This document shows, piece by piece, positions 11,175 to 22,549 of a DNA stretch of 64,000 nucleotides. The translations under genes and the position numbers were made by a program. Position 1 is the stretch's first letter, and each line of letters begins with the position of its first letter. Under the pieces are notes generated by a model that had not been told where the DNA came from, made no database searches, and saw only the letters and a list, made by a program, of their open reading frames with translations. Origin of the DNA: Hymenoscyphus infarciens (taxonomy: Eukaryota; Ascomycota; Leotiomycetes; Helotiales; Helotiaceae); contig LLCB01000128.1 in assembly GCA_001414345.1 (NCBI GenBank), forward strand, positions 62,001 through 126,000, read 5' to 3'.

Positions 11175-11907
11175 TTTCCCGTCAGGTTAGGCAAACATGA
11201 AGCATGGGAGAGATGGGATGGCGGCTTCGAGAAGATGTCTTGTCTCGAGAGGTAAAAAAGGGAGAGAGCGAGGAATGATGCAAGGATGGCTGTGGGGAGG
11301 AGAGGAGCCATGGCCCATGAGCCGCTTCCCGTCACCTCGGGCAAGAGCGGGTGGGGCAACGCTTTGCACTTGCCACCAGAATAGAATCATTGGGAGACTA
11401 AATCTCGTGGCGCATATAAATGAGATGATGAGATGCATAGAAATTGATAGCGTTGGGACTGTAGCGCGGAAGTTGCGCCAATTGCTTCAATTGCTCTAGA
11501 AAGTTGGGAAGATCCATGTTTCTTTTAGAAAGTTGAGTTCTGAAATTTCCAAACCAAATGTATAAAGGTTGCAAGAAAAACATTGCTATTTGAAAAAAGA
11601 AGGGACTAGAATAGCAAATAGATAATTAGTTAAAAGACAGATGATAGTTATTGAAAGACCTAACACCGGAAATCGGGTGAATGATGCTCCGAAGCTTAAC
11701 CTTTATTGCCTCAGGCATCAAGGTTACATGCCGATTAAAGAACTCCAAAGCGAGATATCTGAACCAGATGACTTCTATCCACGACATTTCCCTTTCAACT
11801 CTGGTGACACTTTGTCCACCTCATCACCGCGTGCACAGCTTACGGTCACTCTCAACAAACACTACATCTGATCATAATAACCCAACGATAATGACACGGT
11901 AGTGAAC
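11175..11907. promoter_or_regulatory. Divergent intergenic region, acyltransferase / PFS2
   Basis: These 733 bp separate the divergent start codons and must hold both promoters. The small ORFs inside show no domain. I recognise no specific regulatory motif. Confidence 0.4.
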
Positions 11908-14235
11908 ATGGCATTTCAACAACGCGGCGAGCGCGACTTTGGAGGCCAGGAAGGAGGAGGAGGCGGCGGCGGCTATGAAGGTGGAGGATTCGGACGTGGG
12001 AGAGGCAAACGTAAGTGTGGTTCATTTGTTATTCGATACGAGGCGTGTATGATGATGTGCTTTAGAGTTCCAAGGGAGCTTGCAATGGGGACGACCATGC
12101 TATTTGCAATTGAATTGGGGCTCGAGTCTTTCCTTCTCATCCTTTTGTGTTTATATCTTGAATGTATCAAGCTCTCCAATACAAAAGTGTTTTTGCAACT
12201 TGACTATCATGTTGAATTTCTCGAGCGGCCACGTGATGATTCTCCTTTGGGCCTTCAGGTTGGAGAGCATGCATTTTTGCAAAGAGCCATGGAATGTACT
12301 AACATGAAATATAGGACCTGTTACGGATTATGGATCTACTATGGTTCACTGGATGCGGAATCGCCAACCAAGATTCAAGGGAGGATATCAAGGCGAGATG
12401 GAACGACCAAGTCCAAGTTATATCGTTGATGTAGTTCAACTTATCCTCGATTTCAAGGAATCTATGCTGACATACAACAGATGCTACCGCCTCTGGCAAG
12501 ACTTTCAAATCCCGCCGATTCAATCCCATCAAAACATCTACACTCATCTCTAAACAAAATCAAACATCCAGTCAATGTTGTTCGATGGACACCAGAAGGT
12601 CGAAGATTACTTACTGCCTCAAGTAGTGGAGAATTTACCTTGTGGAACGGTACAGGGTTCAACTTCGAAACCATCATGCAAGCACATGATGTAGCCATCA
12701 GAGCCTTAGCCTACTCGCACAGCGACGACTGGCTCATATCTGCTGACCACGACGGTCTGATCAAATACTGGCAACCAAATTTCAACAACGTCAAAGTCAT
12801 TCAAGGGCATACGGAGCCTATTAGAGATATTGCTTTCAGTCCGACTGATTCCAAATTCGTCACGGCCTCTGATGACGCTCACTTGAAAATCTTTGACTTT
12901 GCTGGTGGTGTCGAAGAATCAAGTATCCACGCACATACTTGGGATGTCAAGACCGTTGATTGGCACCCTACCAAGGGATTAATAGTTTCTGGCTCCAAGG
13001 ATCATCTCATAAAACTGTGGGATCCTCGCGAGTCTGGAAATAAGGAGTTGACGATTCTCCGTGGCCACAAAAATACTATCACCCGAACGCTCTTCGAAAG
13101 AGTACGAGGAGATTGTCTTGCAACCTCGGCACGAGATCAAACTGCACGCGTATTCGATCTCCGAATGATGCGTGATATACTCTTACTCAAAGGCCACGAG
13201 AAAGAAATATCGACTCTTACCTGGCATCCAATTCATTCATCACTTCTAACCACGGGTGGTGGTGATGGAGCCATTCATCATTATCTCCTCGATGAGCCAA
13301 ATAACCCACCAGGCGTTCTCCCAACTCTCGCCCCTTATGATTCTCCTGATCCTACTACCGCCCCAGCTCAAACCATCCACCCAGCTCATAAAATCCCATA
13401 TGCCCATGACTTCCCCATCTGGTCACTAGATTGGCATCCACTAGGACATATCCTTGCTTCCGGCTCCAACGACAGAGTCACTCGTTTCTGGACACGTGCT
13501 CGACCTGGTGAAACCGATTCCTTCAACGACCGCTACCATATTGGAGAATCAGCCGCCGAAGCACAAGGGACCTGGGATCGACGCGGTAACCGTCGTCAAA
13601 GACAAGAGGAAGAAGAGCAAGAACTCGAAGACGAAATGGAAGGACTAGTCGACCAAAAAATGCCATCAAAGGCACCCTCCTTCCCTGGAATCCCAGGTCT
13701 ACCACTTCCACAAAATCCATCAGCCGTTCAAATTCCAGGAATGGGTGGTCCATTACCCCCTCCTCCATTTGGTGGGAACGCTGTCAATGTGCCACCACCA
13801 CTTCCAGGTCTTGATCCTAACAATCCATCTGATTTCGCTCGTTTGGCGGAGATGATGAAGAAAGCTGGTTTACCCCCTCCACCTCCTCCAATGGGTGGTG
13901 GTTCAAACAACCAATTTCCTCCTCCACCCCCAGGCATGCTTCCTCCAGGACTGTTACCACCACCAGGAAACTTCCAACTCCCGCCTGGATTCCCACCACC
14001 TCCTAATATGGGTGGCGTACCTCCACCAAATTTCGGTGGTATTCCTGGAATGGGAGGGCAAGGTAGTCAGCAGCAAATACAACAACAACAAGGTAATGAC
14101 AATGGAATGTCTGGTGGAGGCGATCAAGGACAAGCTGGTGGCAGTGGTAGCATTAGGAGAAGAGGTCCGTTACCTAGTCAAGAAGAGAGTTTACAGATGG
14201 AGCAGCGGAGAGGAAAATACACTCGTGCGAGGTAA
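11908..14235 (+). CDS. PFS2: Polyadenylation factor subunit 2, WD40 protein (WDR33 orthologue)
   Basis: Three exons: 11908-12010, 12315-12430 and 12481-14235; 657 residues. The start is the ATG at 11908 ([11 protein letters not shown]); the upstream GTG frame is not a start. A glycine-rich N-terminus leads through a 304-nt intron to [18 protein letters not shown] and [10 protein letters not shown], then [20 protein letters not shown], all hallmarks of Pfs2. About seven WD40 repeats follow, from roughly residue 110 to 420 ([52 protein letters not shown]). The C-terminus is Pro/Gly/Met-rich with poly-Pro runs and a Gln-rich patch. Pfs2 is a core subunit of the nuclear cleavage and polyadenylation factor and helps recognise the poly(A) signal in pre-mRNA 3'-end formation. 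Confidence 0.94.
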
Positions 14236-15219
14236 TTTTGGAATTTTCAAGGATTGTCTTTTGAGAGATGTGGAGCTGTACAACAGAATGAGAGGAGAGG
14301 AAAATCTTAGTATTAGAAGGCATGTTCGTGGGCGTATTTTAGGGCGGTCGAAAAAATGGAATTGATTCTTTTCTGGCGTTTATCTTTCCCTGATTTCTCT
14401 ACTTTGTCTCTGTTTGTATCGTTACTCTGCCCCGCCTCCCAGGTTCCCGGCACCCCTTCATAATCCAACTAACCAAAAACAATTCTTCCGCACGACTCGT
14501 ATTCTCCTAGCTTATCAAAAAAAAAAACTTGAGATGAAAAAAATGGTGGATGTGGACGCATGCGGACGGGACGGCCGAGAAGAGGTGGATCGTGGATCGT
14601 GGATGGTAAGTGGTGGACTTTCCAAATCTCGATATGCAATAAAAACTGTTATTCAGCTTTGTGCCGTGAATTTCATCTCATCTTGTCGAATAGGTGGAAA
14701 TACCGGGTGGACTGTGGACGGATGAATTTGGAGATAAGATGCAGGTAGTGCTTGGTTGAGGATGTGATGTGTTGCAATGAGGGGTAGGAATTGGGTCCGG
14801 GAGATGGTGCGATTACGATGATACGAGGGCTTCCAAGGTCAAGGCATCAAGAAAATCGAGGGGGAAAGGTGAGAGGCAAACTTATGGGTGGTGAAACGAA
14901 TTATGTGGTATATTGAGGACTTTCTACTACTGCATGGTATCCTAAGGTATCAAAAGTTCGAAAAGCTTCAAAAGCAAATGAGGTATAAAAAAGAAAGCAA
15001 ACGCCACGCTATATGCCATATGCAATGTAATGTAAATGCAAGAAGGACAGCCGCTCCATGCCATGCCAAAGAAAAAGAAGAGAAAAATGATCTTTAGGCC
15101 CTTGCGAGCTTTCCATCTCTGTATATTTATGCCTTCCTAATCTCTCTTCCTCGATATAAACCATACAACCCTCCAATGTGTTCTATCCTTTCAAGCGTTC
15201 GAAAGATATTCCTGCCCGT
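14236..15219. other. Intergenic, convergent 3' ends, no supported gene
   Basis: Lies between the convergent PFS2 and NUC1 stops. Only short overlapping frames are found, none with a domain. Confidence 0.5.
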
Positions 15220-16275
15220 TTATACTCCAACATTTGCAATCGGGTTGTTTCTTGGGCTCGACCTCGTTGGTGCCTTGAATGCTTTTTGCTTATCCGCATA
15301 TTCCTTGATAACCAAAGCACACATCGTATCCGCACAAAGTCGTTTCCGTCTCTGGATGGGAAGTTTCGTAGCAAACTCCAACCCACTAGCCCTCTCCACC
15401 GCCTCGACAGGAACCTCGAAATCGGTGATTGGTTTGCTATTCGGAATGACAGCATTTGGTAGAACAAAAGCTCCCACCGCAACTTGTCCAGTGCTTGTCC
15501 CATCTTCAGCGAAGATAACTTTGTAGAAATGCGTAGGAACCGCGATATTCGGTGGGTTGCCAATAACTTCGTAAGAAACTCGCCATTTCCCATCCGTAGT
15601 ATCTCGTTTAGGTAGGTATAAAGGTCCCGTAACAATTCGTACACTTGGGTATTTAACCGTAAGTCTTCTGCAGAAATCTTCGAAATGCGCCCAGTAATCC
15701 CGGTTGAAACCCTCTCCAACCTGCGGACACATATTCGACAGGAAGAATGTATCGTTCATAGCCTCCTGACTCCATTTCGCATCTGCGGCTGGAACTTGGT
15801 GTCCTCGATCATACCCAGACCGGAAATAATCCTTCAGCTTCCCGCGAAATTTCTCGGGCACGTCCTGGTCCTCGACGAAACTGCTGTGTTTTCGATCCCC
15901 TTCAGAGATGGCGAGCGATTCGGGGGTTATATGTTCTGCCACCCACGCAGGGTTTCGTAACCGTCGGTCGTAGGAGGAAACGAGGGCATGGCGGGTTGCG
16001 AGATCTGCTACTGGGCCGGGGAAGCCATATTGAAAGAGACCTGCCGGGTCGACGGGTGGAATCGCGAGGGCCCCTTTTGTGCCTATGGGTATTGCTTGTG
16101 GGACGGTAACGGGTATTGGTGCTGGTACTGAGGTTGTAGATGTTGCCGATACGGCGATAGATGGGGTTGCTGCTTGTTTCTTCGTTTCTGAGCGCGTTGA
16201 ATACATGGCTGCTGTTACACCTGCTCCTGTGGCAGCGCTGACGGCGGCGATGAGTGCGAGTGTAGATTTGGACAT
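15220..16275 (-). CDS. NUC1: Mitochondrial endonuclease G-type nuclease Nuc1
   Basis: A single exon of 351 codons starting at the ATG at 16275. The N-terminus (MSKSTLALIAAVSAATGAG) is a hydrophobic mitochondrial membrane/targeting segment, followed by a Thr/Ser/Pro-rich linker. The DNA/RNA non-specific endonuclease domain starts near residue 75 (YGFPGPVADL, YDRRLRNPAWVAEH). The active-site motif reads YDRGHQVPAADAKWS; it contains the catalytic DRGH histidine. Then come FFLSNMCPQVGEGFNRDYW, with the Asn that binds the metal ion, and IVTGPLYLP. Length matches fungal Nuc1 (about 330-350). The protein cleaves DNA and RNA in mitochondria and, once released, in the nucleus during cell death. It is encoded without introns, unlike most neighbours. 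Confidence 0.95.
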   Translation of the reverse strand: MSKSTLALIAAVSAATGAGVTAAMYSTRSETKKQAATPSIAVSATSTTSVPAPIPVTVPQAIPIGTKGALAIPPVDPAGLFQYGFPGPVADLATRHALVSSYDRRLRNPAWVAEHITPESLAISEGDRKHSSFVEDQDVPEKFRGKLKDYFRSGYDRGHQVPAADAKWSQEAMNDTFFLSNMCPQVGEGFNRDYWAHFEDFCRRLTVKYPSVRIVTGPLYLPKRDTTDGKWRVSYEVIGNPPNIAVPTHFYKVIFAEDGTSTGQVAVGAFVLPNAVIPNSKPITDFEVPVEAVERASGLEFATKLPIQRRKRLCADTMCALVIKEYADKQKAFKAPTRSSPRNNPIANVGV

Positions 16276-17679
16276 GGTGAAGAGGCCCGCTGGGCGTGGG
16301 AAACTCTATGGTATTTATTGAGATGGTAGATTCGGAATCAAAGGAGCAGCTGGCGCGGAGGGTCACGATAGAGACAGTGTAGGCGCGTGAGAAGGTTGCA
16401 AAGGTTGGGATGTTTATGGTAAAAGTCACGGGCCAATGATAGAGTCCGATATTTTCTCGGAAGAACTCCGGGTTTGGTTGGGTTTCTGGAAAAGCGAGGA
16501 GTGAGACGAAACTCATCCCATGACATATCGACACCGAGGTCAACGTCTCGAAATAGCAGCAGCACGGAGAGATCATGAAGATGAGGCTCAGACTGTCACT
16601 TCAAACATACGCTGCTTTGCCGCGAAGTAACGGGGTCACCACCGTGGTGGGAATGACTCCCACCACCAGCCACCACGCCGTGACGCCTCAACCCAGTTTC
16701 CGGGCCTTTAAACAACCAGATGGTGTGTTCAAGAGTCGTACCTGCAGTTAAGGCTTTGTACCTACATTATGTCAGGGACATATACCACGTGTGATGCTAG
16801 AAGTGGGGGTTGATGAATGGTCAAGTCTCAGTGCGCACAACCTACAAAATGAGGTGAGGAATCGCTCAAAATACCGAGTAACAATTTCCGATCACTAACT
16901 CTTTTCCTTATGTTTTGTATCTTTTTCGTATAAGTACCTATTGAGATAAATGTATTATCTGATTATCTTACTCTCACTTGCCATACCTACGTCGCTTCTA
17001 CTGATAAAAAGTGTAGAAACTCGTTTAATGTTGAGTAACCAAGTACGATTTTCTAGTATATTTCCTTCATATTCTATTCATACATATACTAAAGTTGATA
17101 GAGAAATTTCTCCATCAACTTTTTTTCCGACCAGAACTTGTACCCCTAAAGTTGAGTGGAGTTACATTCGAGAGTTGATAATCAAACCATTCCTTATTCA
17201 AGACAATACTAGCGGTCTTAGCAGTTTCATTCTCTCTTAGCTTCTTAACTCTCAATATGTTGCTACTTTAAGAACGCCAGTCATCGTCCTTTGTGCACTT
17301 GAATAAAACAATTGTCCGTATTTCTTGCATAGATTTTGGTATGATAGATAGTATGCATTTTGATTACCTTCAGTCTTCTCCTATATCTTTTTGTGTAATT
17401 GGGTTACCGTAAACATCTTGTACGATTTTCCAGTTCAATAAATATATGACCTAGCCCTTTCTTAAACTTCTGAAAATGAACTAAGCCTCCACGCTAAAAC
17501 AAGAAGAGATAGTCGGTGTCAACCTAGATTGAGCTAAGACGAAACTAACGACTCCCTCAGCCCAACGCAGCATTGTGACATGTCTAGGCAAATCATTTCA
17601 ACTAAAGACAACTCCAACCAAACAAAATTTTATATTTCAACCCCCCAAATTCCAGACCCAAAAACTTCATTCTTCAACA
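16276..17679. other. Intergenic between divergent NUC1 and metallophosphoesterase genes
   Basis: About 1.4 kb holding the two upstream regions. The ORF at 16950-17240 is AT-rich and shows no domain; I see no RNA gene or repeat. Confidence 0.5.
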
Positions 17680-18558
17680 ATGTCTCCAAACACAATCCCG
17701 ACTCGATTCCTCATCCTCTCAGACACTCACAACTTTGAATTCTCCGACAACTCCCCAGTCTTCAACCTCCCAGTACCAAAAATAGATGTCCTCCTTCACT
17801 GCGGCGATTTCACAATGTGTGGCGGCCTCTCAGCCTACAAAAAGTGTTTGAAAATGCTAGGAAGCATCGACGCAGAATTAAAACTCGTCATCGCCGGAAA
17901 CCACGACTTATCACTCGACGGACCATACTGGCAAGCAACTTTAGAAGAAGACGACGACCCAGAAGAACATTCTCATGCGATGGAAATCATGACAGGTCCT
18001 TTAGCAAAGCGAGCTGGAGTAACATATCTTGAAGAAGGAACTCACAGTTTCACTCTTCAAAACGGAGCAAAATTTACGATTTACGTCTCGCCATATCAAC
18101 CGGAATTTGGTGATTGGGCATTCCCATACAAACGGGATCAGGATCGTTTCAATACCGCCTCACAGGCTGCACCAAATCTCAGGTCGATCGCTCGGAACCC
18201 CATACCGGATCTTCCAGGTGTGGATATTGTTATGACACATGGGCCGCCAAGGGGTATTCTTGATCATTGTGCTCAAGGAAATATTGGATGCGACAGTTTA
18301 CTTCGTGCAGTCATACGTGCGAAACCATTGATGCATTGCTTTGGGCACATTCATGAAGGATATGGTGCGAAATTGGTGAAGTGGTCAGGAGAACCCGGTG
18401 GAGTGAATGATGAAGCAAACACATATCCCGAAGCAAGATCCTGGCCAATTTTACGTGGCGAAGAAACTTTGATGGTTAATGCTGCATTGATGGATGGAAA
18501 GAACCAACCAGCTAACGCACCTTGGATCCTTGACTTAGATCTTCTTAGTACTTCATAA
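17680..18558 (+). CDS. Calcineurin-like metallophosphoesterase (MPPED/UPF0046 type)
   Basis: A single exon of 292 codons. I chose the ATG at 17680 (MSPNTIPTRFLILSDTHNF); the frame is open further upstream but contains no earlier in-frame ATG. Metal-binding motifs are in order: LSDTHN (D-x-H), LHCGDF (G-D), VIAGNHDLSLDG (GNHD), IVMTHGPPRGILD (H-G) and HCFGHIHEGYG (G-H-x-H). This is the complete set for the two-metal phosphoesterase fold. The size and the GPPRGILD block fit the MPPED1/2-like branch, found widely in fungi and of unproven substrate. There is no signal peptide or membrane segment, so a cytosolic enzyme is likely. It converges on the Zn2Cys6 gene, whose stop lies about 90 bp downstream. 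Confidence 0.9.
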   Translation: MSPNTIPTRFLILSDTHNFEFSDNSPVFNLPVPKIDVLLHCGDFTMCGGLSAYKKCLKMLGSIDAELKLVIAGNHDLSLDGPYWQATLEEDDDPEEHSHAMEIMTGPLAKRAGVTYLEEGTHSFTLQNGAKFTIYVSPYQPEFGDWAFPYKRDQDRFNTASQAAPNLRSIARNPIPDLPGVDIVMTHGPPRGILDHCAQGNIGCDSLLRAVIRAKPLMHCFGHIHEGYGAKLVKWSGEPGGVNDEANTYPEARSWPILRGEETLMVNAALMDGKNQPANAPWILDLDLLSTS

Positions 18559-18649
18559 TTTATGGGCTTCGATTTGGTATTTCTTGAGACCAGGGGATCT
18601 TACTATACTATATTGAAAGTATGATGACAATAGAACCAATAAATTTGAT

Positions 18650-20990
18650 TTAAACCCCGGGGTAAACGGATCCAACCCCCCAGTCCATTGAATTCCAGTC
18701 TATATCATTTATGCCAACGTCTAATGGAATAGTTCCATATCGTATGTCAGGATCTAACCCAGATCCGAGATCATTCAAGTCTCCTGCCGGTGGCCCCCCG
18801 CTGCTATAAAAGGGGTTTTGGTTGTCCAAGTTCCTCGCCGTTGATGACATCGGAAAGGTGCCTATGCATAGATCCAAGAGACTCATGGGTGGTTTTGTAT
18901 CGCTGGCTTGTGATTTTTGCTCTATTTCAATGTTTTTCTGTTGGATGGACGTGACAATGGTTGGCGGAGTTAACTGCTCTCCTACCGAACTGAAGATGGC
19001 CTGGCGAGCTTCCCAAGCCTGGAGAACAAGGTCGGCGAACATTTTGAAGAAAGGATTTCCATCATTGTACATGAATCGTGAACGAGCCTCATGGTTCTTA
19101 CTGGCAACATCCCAGGCTCGTTCTGCGTGCTTACTGGCGGGTCTCCTTTTCAGGTCCTGAATGATTTGAACGAATGCTGGCAAGGGTCGGTGGTAAAAGA
19201 TCAACCAAAGGAATCCTTTAGAATGAGGCGAGGTCATGAAATGCGTGTCACACTCGAGCATCTGAAGAGCAAGTGACATGGCAGTGTCGCGCTGGGAATC
19301 CGTTTGAGATACTGACGAGCTTGAAAATCTTGAGTGATGGTCAACCAAGCGGCATCTTGCAATAACTTCTCTCGTCCACCAGATCGTCATGAAGTGGACC
19401 GGGTTGTCTGCGGAAGATCTTAGGGTTAGCAGGTTTGAGAGGATTTAGGAGGAAAATAGATATTTGAGGAGGAGGGGGTAAATAAACCTTCGTCGCAGAA
19501 TCTCAGATACTTGTCCTCAATAATCTTCTCTATCCTTCCTATATCAGGTCTCTCTTGAGTAGGATGTCTTAGGTGAGTTGTGAACGCGGGCTTCGTAGCA
19601 AGGCTTGTGAAGTCGAGGTGCGACATACTATTTCGGATGAACTCCCCAAGCTCGCTGCGTACTACAACGAAGATTGAATCTGTTGATTTCTCCTGAACCT
19701 CTGGTGGTTCTTTCATTTCTGGTCGGAGATCGGAATCGTTCAAATTCAAAGGAAGCCCGCAATCCCAGGTGGGGGCCAAGGTTTGTGTCTTGTAGTCCGC
19801 CAACTCGCTAGCGATTGTTAGAAAACCTAGATTAAACCGCTTTAATTTACGGACCTAATTCGAGTATCAAAAAGAACTAAGGCCCACCAAAGTCTCCTAC
19901 GCAATTCGCCATCAAGGACGGTACATCTAGCCAAAGCCGGCTCGCTATTGATACCCAAGCGTTGGGCAATGCGAATTGCCACGCCCAGCATAGCTGAGAG
20001 GGATTGAGGAACGGTGTTGGGCCGAACGGACATCTGGAAAGATTAGAAATTTTTCGAAACGACACGGTAGTCTTACCAGGTAGAGACACAGTGCTGTCAA
20101 ACAGTCACGATCATTAGTCCGCAAAAAGCCACAATTCTGGAGAGCTTGCCGACAACCAAATTGGAAACGGGTCAACAAATCTTCCCTGGACGAACCAAAT
20201 GATACTAGACAATTGTCCGAACTATCGTCCAGACTCACAAGAGCCATACAATAGATGCTGAACATCAATGCCTCCAAAGGTGGTTCAATATCGGACACAT
20301 GACTGGCAGCTTCTATGATGCGACCCTGAAGACTTGGAGTATGGGTGACTTTGAGCAGGGGATTGACATTATCCAAGTACAACTGCCAAAGCCGAAAGAT
20401 TTGAACAGGTTGGGGGTGGAGGGTCGAGAGGTCAACATTGGTCTGTGGAGCACCAAATAGCAAGTGGTCGTTATCTCCAAACATTTGGGCCCATGCCTTT
20501 TTGACGACCACCTTGCGAACCTCACCTAATGAGGAATCACTATCCTGGTCAAGCTGCTCTTGAGATTCGCGAAACTATTTTCATGGTTAGTGAGAAGAGC
20601 TTGGTTTTAACTATTCTATTTTTCTTTCAGGCTTAACCTAACAGTTGAAGGAGAAATCCCCGTCACTTCGAGCTGCTCGTCATCAGACCCATCTTTCTCT
20701 CTATCCCCAGTCGGATCCGGATGGAGCGGTTCAAAGTTGATTTGGTGTTGACGGAGGAGATCCTCGTAACGACGGATCCTTTCCAGGAGCTCTCTTTCGG
20801 GAAATCGACGTCTGCGACGAGTCGTAAGTGTTGCTGGCACGCACCTCACAGCGACCGAGGTGCAATTCGCGCAAGGAAATCTACGATCACATCGGGTCTT
20901 GCGTTGCTGGCATCGAACACATGCCAGTGTCCGCTGAGGCTTTGATAACTGAGAAGCAGTTGGAGGCATGATGATGGAACTTTTGATCAT
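18650..20990 (-). CDS. Zn2Cys6 (Gal4-type) transcription factor with fungal-specific TF domain
   Basis: Five exons on the minus strand: 20643-20990, 20077-20574, 19855-20033, 19488-19807 and 18650-19407; 700 residues. ATGs at 20990 and 20969 are both in frame, and the second (MPPTASQLSKPQ) is equally plausible. The binuclear cluster is intact: CVRCQQRKTRCDRRFPCANC, then TSVAVRC, giving C-x2-C-x6-C-x5-C-x2-C-x6-C. A basic linker and short coiled coil (RRYEDLLRQHQ) follow. The middle homology region contains LWQLYLDNVNPLLKVTHTPS, AIRIAQRLGINSEPAL and ELRRRLWWALVLFDTRISE, typical of the fungal-specific domain (PF04082-like). The C-terminus is acidic with DINDIDWNSMDWG, a likely activation segment. 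The targets are unknown, and no biosynthetic cluster surrounds it. Confidence 0.9.
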
Positions 20991-21677
20991 TACCTAGGTA
21001 ACCTGGAGGTTGTGGGGACCCGATTCTAGGCTCGGCTCATTTGATCACATGATAAAATCATATTTCACGAATTACCAGCAGCCTCAATTATATTTTCAAG
21101 ATTATACTTTCAAGAGTAGTATTCTGAAAACACTCCATAGATCTGGGAATACAATTTACACCACCTCGCCCATAGAACCTGAGCAAAATAAACATCACGT
21201 GAGCTATAGTATCTACCTGGATTTCGACGGAAAGATAAAGTATGTTCCAGGTCCGTGGTCGACCATCGTCTGACCTCGAGCAACCGAGAAGATATCATAT
21301 CTACCTAAGTTCTTTGTTTATTTGATCCACACTCGACCTCCGTTGGGAAAAGAAGGAACGACGAGACTGACCAGAGTATGACTCCCTTATCATCTATCTC
21401 CATGCTTTGTTGTCGGAAACGTATCGCGAGGAGGGCCCCGCGCACAACAGCCTTAAGACAACAATAGTGAGATTATTTCAAGTTGGGCCTTTTCTAATTC
21501 GTCACAACGTTCATTGGATGACATCCCTGCGATTGTTACACCAGAGATCTCGATGCAATATCTCCAACTCGTTCTCGACGAGAAGAATTGAGCCATGTAC
21601 CAAAATTTGCGATCCGCCTTCCACTTCGGTGAGCAAACGACGAAAGGGTATCCAACCTCGCTTCAGAGGGAACCGAA
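20991..21677. other. Intergenic upstream of the Zn2Cys6 gene
   Basis: Contains the promoter side of the transcription factor gene and the left flank of the STAND/ankyrin relic. No gene is supported. Confidence 0.45.
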
Positions 21678-22549
21678 ATGTCAGGCATTGAAATTCTTGG
21701 AGCCGTATCGGGGGCTGTACGCCTGGTCGATGCCAGCCTTGGGAGCATCAAGTTGCTAGCAATATTATGCTCCAAATTTCACGATGCGCCAGCATCTATC
21801 GGTCGGATCGAAACTCGACGGGTGGTATTGGCATGGGTACGTATGACACAGAAAAACAACTAGCCACAACATGCCTGAAGCTGTTGGGGGGCACACCCTA
21901 CTTGAGAGAATTGAATTCGTCTCTCCGCAGTGGCTTATTACCACTAATCAAAACGTAGAGTTGTACCTGCGAGCTAAAACTTTCCTCTCATACGCTGCAT
22001 AATTTTGGGCATCTCACTTACAAATTGCCGAGTCTTTGGTTCAGCGTTTGCAACTTGTACACTCCCCACTGAGATTTTCAAGTCTTCTCTCAACTACGAC
22101 CTTTTAATGCGTTTGGATTACTTCTTTAGACGCTCGAAGCATCCTGCTGCGTGTCACTATGGCCCTGATGTATACCTAGTTGGGTATTTCAAGCTTCCAA
22201 TACTTGTCGACTATACTAAGTTTCGGGTCAGACTGGGAGTTACGAGTGTGTTGAACTATTCCTGAAAGCTGGGGCGGATGCGAACGCTTTAGAATTCGAT
22301 GGATGGAGCCCACTGCACGGGGCGGCGACAAATGGGCATGAACGGGTATGCGGCATATTGATCAGATACGGGGCTAAGATAGATGCTCAGGAGAAAAGAG
22401 ACTTCTCACCAAAGGATATGGTTTTCCAAATGAGCATTTATGATATCGCACACAAGTACTTGGGAGGCATTGGAGGGGCAAAAGAGTGGACCTCGAGCAA
22501 ATACTCACCATATATATCAATCATTGGTCATCGTCGTGCAGCAATTTAG
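21678..22549 (+). pseudogene. STAND (NLR-like) ankyrin protein relic
   Basis: The first frame (ATG at 21678) reads MSGIEILGAVSGAVRLVDAS, then SIKLLAILCSKFHDAPASIG, which is the usual N-terminal helical domain of fungal STAND proteins. It breaks after about 55 residues. Near 21985 a second frame gives FLSYAA, a stop, then FWASHLQIAE, resembling the end of the STAND linker region before ankyrin repeats. From about 22250 a third frame gives ECVELFLKAGADANALEFDG and WSPLHGAATNGHERVCGILI, then RYGAKIDAQ: one to two clear ankyrin repeats. It ends at a TAG at 22547-22549. A NACHT NTPase core is missing entirely. Stops, frame changes and the large internal loss make this a relic of a self/non-self-recognition-type gene. 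Confidence 0.6.

Noticed and set aside
11902..12429. 175-codon frame over the first PFS2 exon and intron
   Set aside because: It starts with GTG and reads through a good GTAAGT donor; the spliced Pfs2 frame explains the region.
16338..16576. Overlapping minus-strand frames upstream of NUC1
   Set aside because: They overlap the NUC1 promoter and start region in other frames and show no domain.
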